Shown here one piece after another: positions 27,441-33,822 of a DNA stretch of 33,822 nt. The notes under the pieces were generated by a model that was not told the origin of the DNA, did no database searches, and worked only from the letters and a program-made list of their open reading frames with translations. The DNA comes from Patescibacteria group bacterium (GTDB lineage: Bacteria > Patescibacteriota > Minisyncoccia > Minisyncoccales > JAHCRE01). The translations under genes and the position numbers were made by a program. Location: contig JAHCRH010000007.1 in assembly GCA_020148025.1 (NCBI GenBank), positions 1-33,822 on the forward strand. The letters are read 5' to 3'. Each line of letters opens with the position of its first letter. Positions within the stretch are counted from its first letter, which is position 1.

Positions 27441-28892
27441 TTAACAGAACTCTCTTTTAAATTTATTAAATAACTTTACACCCTCTCGGAGCATTCTTTC
27501 TACCTTTTTATAACCATCGCCGTCGGCAATTATTCGAAAGGTTATGGGTTCTGTCTTTGATTGCCGAAACCAAATATAAGAGTTTTTATCAATTAATGCT
27601 TTAAGTCCGCCGGTGGCACCACCTGTTTTTTTTATCTTGTAACCTTTATTTTTAAAGTAATTTTCTAGTTTGTTTTTAATCTCAATGGCTTTAGATGGCA
27701 AACAATTTATTTTTTTTCTTTGTGAATAATATCTAGGATAACTCTCTAAGATATCAACTAAAGACTTTCTTCTTTCTGCAATCATTTTGAGAATCATAGC
27801 TACGGTCATAATGCCATCCCGGCATTTTATTGGAGGAATAATTACACCGCCACAAGAACCTTCGCCTCCAATAATACTTTTTTGTTTTTCCATTTCCTTA
27901 ACCACGGTCATCTCTCCAACTTCCGCCTCCTCCATTCTTGCTTCATATCTCTTTATAACATCTTGAAGTAAATATGACGTACAATCATTAGTACCTACCA
28001 CCTGATTTTTAGTGTCTGTAAGACAAGCATCGCAAGCCAAAGTTAATACGTATTGTCCTGGAACTACTTGACCCATTTCTCTAGCAAATTTAGAATTAGA
28101 CGGTATCACAAATTCAACTCTGTCAGCATCGCTATCAAAACCGCAACCGAATTCAAATTTATCCTTATCGATATGTTTACTTAAATCAAGCAGAGATTCA
28201 GCGTTTGGTTCAATCAATCGACCGAATTGACCCAATCTGTTATTCACAATCGTAGCCTGAACACCTAATCCCCTTAAAAGCTTTTCCAAAACTACAATAG
28301 CTGCCCCACCATTGGGATCAACCAGAATTTTAAATTTAGATTTTTTAATTTTATTTATTCCTCTTCTCCCAATTTTTCCTAAAACATAACGTATGTACTT
28401 ATCAATAGCTTCATTGTTTTTATTGATTACTTCTGTCTTTGACTCTGTTACCTTTTGTTCCCGCTTCCAAGCCTTATGGGCTCTCTTTATTAATTGGTCA
28501 GCCTGATTTTGATATAACAAAGCACCGTCTTCTTTTAAAAATTTCCAGCCGTTATATTCTGGCTCATTGTGAGAAGCAGAAATATAAACACCTCCGGAGG
28601 CTTTAAATCTTAAAACTCCATATTCGGAGGTTTGAATTGGTACAATCCCAATGTCTATAATTTTTTTTGTTCCCCAGTCTTTAAAAGCCTTAATCATTGC
28701 TTTTTTAAGAGCCGGTGTTGAACTCCTGCTATCGCCACCAATTACTAGACTTGATATTTTATCTCTGAATAATTGGCAGTAATTCCAAGCATATTTATAA
28801 GCGAATTCCTCATTGATACTTCGTCCATAAATTCCTCTAATTCCAGAAAAAGACTCAATCAGGTCTTGATTTTTTTGTTTAGCAATCATCAT
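27441..28892 (-). CDS. Phosphohexomutase (phosphoglucosamine/phosphomannomutase family)
   Basis: GGDSRSSTPALKKAMIKA; VYISASHNEPEYNGWKF; GCGFDSDADRVEFV; GGEGSCGGV. Confidence 0.9.
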   Translation of the reverse strand: MMIAKQKNQDLIESFSGIRGIYGRSINEEFAYKYAWNYCQLFRDKISSLVIGGDSRSSTPALKKAMIKAFKDWGTKKIIDIGIVPIQTSEYGVLRFKASGGVYISASHNEPEYNGWKFLKEDGALLYQNQADQLIKRAHKAWKREQKVTESKTEVINKNNEAIDKYIRYVLGKIGRRGINKIKKSKFKILVDPNGGAAIVVLEKLLRGLGVQATIVNNRLGQFGRLIEPNAESLLDLSKHIDKDKFEFGCGFDSDADRVEFVIPSNSKFAREMGQVVPGQYVLTLACDACLTDTKNQVVGTNDCTSYLLQDVIKRYEARMEEAEVGEMTVVKEMEKQKSIIGGEGSCGGVIIPPIKCRDGIMTVAMILKMIAERRKSLVDILESYPRYYSQRKKINCLPSKAIEIKNKLENYFKNKGYKIKKTGGATGGLKALIDKNSYIWFRQSKTEPITFRIIADGDGYKKVERMLREGVKLFNKFKREFC

Positions 28893-28912
28893 AATTTTAA
28901 ATATTAATACTT

Positions 28913-28990
28913 CTAATAAAGGGGTGTTTTTCTGCCGGAATAAATCCCTCGAATATCATAAGCCCTAAAAATATTTGGATTGATTTTCAT
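28913..28990 (-). pseudogene. Truncated N-terminal fragment of a ManB-like phosphohexomutase
   Basis: Minus: MKINPNIFRAYDIRGIYSGRKTPLY*; closely matches MKEINPNIFRTYDIRGVYPDEL of the 25440-26861 gene, then stops. Confidence 0.75.
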
Positions 28991-29014
28991 ATTAATTCAT
29001 TATATCATAAGCTT

Positions 29015-30070
29015 ATGAGCTTTTCAGTAGGGATTGTTGGTTTACCCAATGTTGGCAAATCAACTTTATTTAAAGCTTTGACTAAAAAGAATGTTGAAAT
29101 CGCTCCCTATCCATTTACTACCATCAATCCTAATATCGGTAAAGTTTTCGTTCCCGATGAAAGATTGGAGGAAATTACCAAAGTTATTAAACCTGAAAAA
29201 ATTACTCCCACGACAATTGAATTTGTTGATATCGCCGGTTTAGTAAGGGGAGCCCACAAAGGCGAGGGGCTAGGAAATCAATTTTTAGCCCAGATTAGAA
29301 ATTGTGATGCCATTGTTGAAGTGATCCGGGTTTTTGAAAACGAGAAAGTTGAACATTTAGAAAAGGGGGTCAACCCTAAAAGAGATCTGGAAATCGTTGA
29401 AATTGAGCTTTTAATGAAAGATTTGGAGACAGTTGAGAAAGCACTAGTCAAATTAGAAAAAGAGAAAAATTTGAGAGATAAAGAGAAAATTAGGAAATTG
29501 GATCTTTTAAAAGAAATTAAAGAGAACCTCGCAAGAGGAAAGGGGATTTCTGATTTCCCGCTTTCTGAAACTGAGGGTCTTTTAATTAAAGAATTTCAAT
29601 TTCTTAGCCAAAAACCAATAATCTATCTATTTAATATCAACAAGCCCCAGGAATTAGAAATTGATGAGGAATTAAAATCGAAGGTTGATTCTCGATATCT
29701 AATGCTCAATCTTAAATTAGAAGAAGAAATCTCTGAACTCTCAATCAGTGAAACAAAAGAGCTAAATCTTGAATCTTCTCTTGACCAACTAATTTTGGCT
29801 TGCTATAATATTTTAGACTTGATTACCTTTTTCACCATCACCGGAAGAGAAACTCGAGCCTGGACAATTGTAAGAGGAGCGAGTGCTCCAGAGTCCGGAG
29901 GGAAAGTCCATTCTGACTTTGAAGAAAAATTTATTCGGGCAGAAGTAATTAATTGGCAGGAATTGATAAAAGCCGGTTCCTTGAAAAGAAGCAAAGAGCT
30001 CGGCCTGGTAAAGACAGTTGGAAGGGACTATTTGGTTCAAAATGGAGATGTAATTGAATTTAAAATCTAA
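29015..30070 (+). CDS. ychF: Redox-regulated ATPase / GTP-binding protein YchF
   Basis: MSFSVGIVGLPNVGKSTLFKALTKKNVEIAPYPFTTINPNIGKVFVPDERL. Confidence 0.97.
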   Translation: MSFSVGIVGLPNVGKSTLFKALTKKNVEIAPYPFTTINPNIGKVFVPDERLEEITKVIKPEKITPTTIEFVDIAGLVRGAHKGEGLGNQFLAQIRNCDAIVEVIRVFENEKVEHLEKGVNPKRDLEIVEIELLMKDLETVEKALVKLEKEKNLRDKEKIRKLDLLKEIKENLARGKGISDFPLSETEGLLIKEFQFLSQKPIIYLFNINKPQELEIDEELKSKVDSRYLMLNLKLEEEISELSISETKELNLESSLDQLILACYNILDLITFFTITGRETRAWTIVRGASAPESGGKVHSDFEEKFIRAEVINWQELIKAGSLKRSKELGLVKTVGRDYLVQNGDVIEFKI

Positions 30071-30072
30071 AT

Positions 30073-30480
30073 ATGAAGTTTTACGAATTAACCTATCTAA
30101 TCTCGCCAGATCTTTCAGAAGAGGAACTAAGAGTTTTTCAGGAGAAAATAAATTCCTTTATCAAAGAAGATGGGGGAAGATTGGAAAAATCTAAAAATCC
30201 AATTGAAAGAAAGTTGGAATATCCGATTAAAGAAAGAGAAAGAGGCCACTTAGCTACCTTAGATTTTCATTTTGAACCTGAAAAATTGGAAAATTTGGAA
30301 AAGAAACTAAAACGGGAATCCTCAATTCTCCGTTATCTAATTTTGGCAAAGAGGATATCCAAAAAAATTGAGATCCCAAGAATCACACCTGAAATAAAAA
30401 TTAAAAAGTTTAAAAAAGAAAAAAAGGTGGAATTAGAAAAGATTGAAGAGAAACTTGAAGAGATTTTAGGCGAAATTTAA
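30073..30480 (+). CDS. rpsF: 30S ribosomal protein S6
   Basis: MKFYELTYLISPDLSEEELRVFQEKINSFIKEDGG; position before ssb and rpsR. Confidence 0.93.
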   Translation: MKFYELTYLISPDLSEEELRVFQEKINSFIKEDGGRLEKSKNPIERKLEYPIKERERGHLATLDFHFEPEKLENLEKKLKRESSILRYLILAKRISKKIEIPRITPEIKIKKFKKEKKVELEKIEEKLEEILGEI

Positions 30481-30488
30481 TTCTATAA

Positions 30489-30944
<456 letters not shown>

Positions 30945-30948
30945 CTGA

Positions 30949-31020
30949 CCTTAAACTTTAGACTTTAAACTTTAGACGGAATGTTGTTTATAGTTCATAG
31001 TTTATAGTTTAAAGTTGCAC
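30949..31020. repeat. Two inverted heptamer arrays between ssb and rpsR
   Basis: CTTTAGA CTTTAAA CTTTAGA (cggaatgtt) GTTTATA GTTCATA GTTTATA GTTTAAA GTTGCAC. Confidence 0.9.
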
Positions 31021-31227
31021 AAAGTACAAGTGGATTGTTATTTTTGTAAAAAGGGAATAAAAGAAATTGATTTTAAAAATACTGAACTTTTACGAAGGTT
31101 TATTTCCGGATTAGGAAAAATTAAGGCAAAAAAAAGAACCGGGATTTGCTCTAAGCATCAAAGAAAATTAGCCAAAGCAATTAAGAGGGCAAGATCTTTG
31201 GGATTACTGTCTTATACGAGTAAGTAG
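31015..31227 (+). CDS. rpsR: 30S ribosomal protein S18
   Basis: CYFCKKGIKEIDFKNTELLRRFISGLGKIKAKKRTGICSKHQRKLAKAIKRARSLGLLSYTSK; TTG start uncertain. Confidence 0.93.
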   Translation: MHKVQVDCYFCKKGIKEIDFKNTELLRRFISGLGKIKAKKRTGICSKHQRKLAKAIKRARSLGLLSYTSK

Positions 31228-31254
31228 AGAGTTGTAGGTGGTAGGTAGTAGGTA
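31220..31254. repeat. Heptamer array at rpsR 3' end
   Basis: GTAAGTA GAGAGTT GTAGGTG GTAGGTA GTAGGTA. Confidence 0.9.
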
Positions 31255-31260
31255 GAATAT

Positions 31261-31285
31261 AAAAAAACAGCTGAAAGCTGTTTTT
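31261..31285. terminator. Bidirectional intrinsic terminator between rpsR and recA
   Basis: AAAAAAACAGCT gaa AGCTGTTTTT. Confidence 0.85.
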
Positions 31286-31291
31286 AATTTT

Positions 31292-31333
31292 CAACCACTT
31301 TCTACTCTCAACCCTCTACTCTCCACTTACTTC
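31292..31333. repeat. Heptamer array at recA 3' end (inverted relative to rpsR-side array)
   Basis: CAACCAC TTTCTAC TCTCAAC CCTCTAC TCTCCAC TTACTTC. Confidence 0.85.
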
Positions 31334-32362
31334 TATTATCGCTTCTTTTATTTTCTCCAGTACTTTTGGATTCTCTTTCAAAAATTTTTTACCAGCCTCA
31401 AAGCCCTGTCCTAATTTTATATTCTCGTATCTCAACCAGCTTCCGGCTTTCTTAATAATTTCTAATTTAATTCCAGTATTTAAAATATCGGCCACATAAG
31501 AAATTCCTTCATTATAATAAATATCAAATTCAGCTGTTTTAAAGGGAGCGGCCACTTTATTCTTGACAATTTTGGCCTTTATTCGGCTGGCAATAATTTC
31601 CTCACCGTGTTTTATCTGAGCAATTCTTCTTAAAGCAATTCTCACTGAAGAATAAAATTTTAAAGCCAAACCTCCGGGAGTGGTCTCAGGATTTCCAAAA
31701 CGAATACCAATTTTCATCCTGGTCTGATTTAAAAAGATAACCGAGGTTTTAGTTTTAGAAACAATTCCAGAAAGCTTGCGGAGCGCTTGCGACATAAGCC
31801 TAGCCTGGAGACCAATCTGAAATTCTCCCATCTCACCTTCAATTTCAGCTCTGGGAGTTAAAGCAGCTACTGAGTCAATAACCATGACATCAATCTGGCC
31901 TGATCTAACTAAAGTCTCAACGATCTCCAATGCCTGTTCTCCAGAATCGGGTTGGGAAATCAAAAGATCGTCAACGTTTACTCCAATTCTTTTTGCCCAA
32001 TCAGGATCTAAAGCATGCTCGGCATCAATAAAGGCAGCTACCCCTCCTCTCTTTTGGACTTCAGCTAAAATATGAAGCGCCAATGTTGTTTTTCCCCCAC
32101 CCTCGGGTCCGAAAATCTCAATCACTCTACCCCGAGGTATTCCCCCTACTCCAAGAGCCGAATCTAAAGAAATTGAACCGGTAGGAATTACGTCAACATC
32201 AACCGGACGAGTTTCTTTCAATTTCATAATTGACCCTTCGCCAAAACGTTGTTTAATTTCGGTTATTGCTTCTTCTAAATCCTTTTTTTTAATTTTTGAA
32301 GGGCCCGAGCTTCGCTTGGGAGGATGGGTGGGTGGGTTGTAGTCTTTAGGTTTTCTTGGCAT
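31316..32362 (-). CDS. recA: Recombinase RecA
   Basis: [51 protein letters not shown]. Confidence 0.98.
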   Translation of the reverse strand: MPRKPKDYNPPTHPPKRSSGPSKIKKKDLEEAITEIKQRFGEGSIMKLKETRPVDVDVIPTGSISLDSALGVGGIPRGRVIEIFGPEGGGKTTLALHILAEVQKRGGVAAFIDAEHALDPDWAKRIGVNVDDLLISQPDSGEQALEIVETLVRSGQIDVMVIDSVAALTPRAEIEGEMGEFQIGLQARLMSQALRKLSGIVSKTKTSVIFLNQTRMKIGIRFGNPETTPGGLALKFYSSVRIALRRIAQIKHGEEIIASRIKAKIVKNKVAAPFKTAEFDIYYNEGISYVADILNTGIKLEIIKKAGSWLRYENIKLGQGFEAGKKFLKENPKVLEKIKEAIIEVSGE

Positions 32363-32393
32363 TTTTTAAAAATAGCATTAAAAACAAAATTTA

Positions 32394-33822
32394 TCAAATA
32401 TCCAGATTTTCAATATAAACTTCCCTTGGCTTGGCTCCATTTAAAGGCCCAACTATTCCTCTTTCTTCTAACATATCTATAAGCCTTGCCGCCCTGGCAT
32501 AACCAACTCTTAATCTTCTCTGTAGAAGAGAGGCTGAAGCCTTTCTGGCCCCAATCACCACTTTTTTTGCCTCTTCATATAAGGGATCCTCTTCAATTTT
32601 TAGAAGCTCTAATTTTTCTTCAGGTTGAAGAGTTAAATCCTTTTCTAAATCTTCAGCTAATTTATCTTCGATTGTTTCTAGCAGACTTTTTGACCTTATC
32701 CAGTTGGTTATCTTTTTCACTTCTTTTTCGGAAACATAGGCTCCCTGGATTCTCTTAGGTTTCAGTATTTCAGCCGAAACAAAAAGCATATCGCCTAAAC
32801 CTAAGAGTTTTTCTGCTCCGGCCATATCTAAAACTGTTCTTGAATCAATCTGTGAAGCCACCTGACAAGTAATCCGAGAGGTGATATTGGCCTTAATTAA
32901 ACCAGTAATCACCTCAACTGATGGTCTTTGGGTGGCAACTACCAAATGAATACCAACTGCCCTGGCCAGTTGGGCCAATCTGACAATACCTGCTTCAATC
33001 TCTTTTCCTTTAGCAGCCATCAAATCAGCTAACTCATCAATAATCAAAATAATATATGGTAAGGGTTCGGTTTTAGTTTTAAAAGCCATTTCGTTGAAGC
33101 CGGCAACATTTCTGACCCTGGCTTCAGCTAAAATTTCAAATCTTCTCTCCATTTCTTTAGTTAACCATTTCAAAACACTAACTGTTCTATTAACATTTAA
33201 AATCACTGGAGATAAAAGATGGGGAAGGTCATTATAAACTGGGAATTCAACTCTTTTAGGGTCAACTAAAATAAATTTTAAAATTCTCGGAGAATTTCGA
33301 TAAATGAGACTTAAAATTAGGCTGTTTAAAAAGATAGTTTTACCAGTCCCGGTTGAGCCGGCAACTAAAAGATGAGGCATTTTTGCCAAGTCAGCAAAAA
33401 CCGGAAAGCCCGAAACATCTCTTCCTAAGACAAAAGTAAGATTTGATACCGATTGCTGAAAATTTGGATTTTCAATTAAATTTCTTAATCTTACCTTAGC
33501 CCTGACTTTATTGGGAATTTCTATTCCCACTAAAGATTTCCCCGGAATGGGAGCCTCAATTCGAATTGGATGAGAGGCCAAAGCTAGGGCCAGATTATTA
33601 GAAAGAGCAGTAATTTTTGATAACTTTACTCCCGCGGCAGGTTTCAGTGTATATTGGGTAACTGTAGGACCAATATTGATTCCAGACATCTCTACCTTAA
33701 TATCAAAATTTTCTAAAGTTTTTTTAATAATAGCTGAATCAATTCGAACGTCACCAGAATGGGGAACTTCTTTATCAGATCCGAGTAAATCAAGAGGGGG
33801 GGGCTGATAAGAAAAAGGGGGG
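32394..33822 (-). CDS. ftsK: DNA translocase FtsK (5' end beyond window)
   Basis: VAGSTGTGKTIFLNSLILSLIYRNSP; gamma domain ARLIDMLEERGIVGP. Frame stays open upstream of the called M to the edge: FSYQPPPLDLLGSDKEVPHSGDVRIDSAIIKKTLENFDIKVEMSGINIG. Confidence 0.95.
   Translation of the reverse strand, partial: PPFSYQPPPLDLLGSDKEVPHSGDVRIDSAIIKKTLENFDIKVEMSGINIGPTVTQYTLKPAAGVKLSKITALSNNLALALASHPIRIEAPIPGKSLVGIEIPNKVRAKVRLRNLIENPNFQQSVSNLTFVLGRDVSGFPVFADLAKMPHLLVAGSTGTGKTIFLNSLILSLIYRNSPRILKFILVDPKRVEFPVYNDLPHLLSPVILNVNRTVSVLKWLTKEMERRFEILAEARVRNVAGFNEMAFKTKTEPLPYIILIIDELADLMAAKGKEIEAGIVRLAQLARAVGIHLVVATQRPSVEVITGLIKANITSRITCQVASQIDSRTVLDMAGAEKLLGLGDMLFVSAEILKPKRIQGAYVSEKEVKKITNWIRSKSLLETIEDKLAEDLEKDLTLQPEEKLELLKIEEDPLYEEAKKVVIGARKASASLLQRRLRVGYARAARLIDMLEERGIVGPLNGAKPREVYIENLDI

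Overview
AT-rich, gene-dense bacterial chromosomal window. Gene content and style suggest a Candidate Phyla Radiation / Patescibacteria-type genome; this is inference. TGA is used as stop (e.g. rnj). Housekeeping content: rpoD, dnaG, groES/groEL, htpX/lemA, uvrA, uvrC, secG, rnj, trpS, ychF, rpsF-ssb-rpsR, recA, ftsK, plus an alpha-glucan block (two glgA, a GH57 enzyme, an APH-fold kinase-like protein) and sugar-phosphate genes (cupin-type PGI, two phosphohexomutases). There are three tRNAs (Asn-GTT, Ser-GGA, Leu-CAG). The main signals beyond ordinary genes are: (1) degenerate arrays with a strict 7-nt period, each with its own consensus, found inside uvrA and uvrC and at the gene boundaries of rpsR and recA. 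Some are paired in inverted orientation, and some are associated with GC-rich palindromes kept in frame inside uvrA/uvrC. The same peptide YPKPYTLNP is encoded by such arrays in both UvrA and UvrC. (2) A ~136-nt, strongly self-complementary three-way-junction element between groES and groEL, in an operon that also has a CIRCE operator. (3) A tRNA-Leu embedded between pgi and rnj: the pgi stop codon lies in the tRNA D-loop, the rnj ATG lies 3 nt after the tRNA, and the tRNA has an atypical elbow. (4) A solute-binding protein with an internal peptidoglycan-binding-like domain. All family calls are by eye from the sequence; no database search was run.
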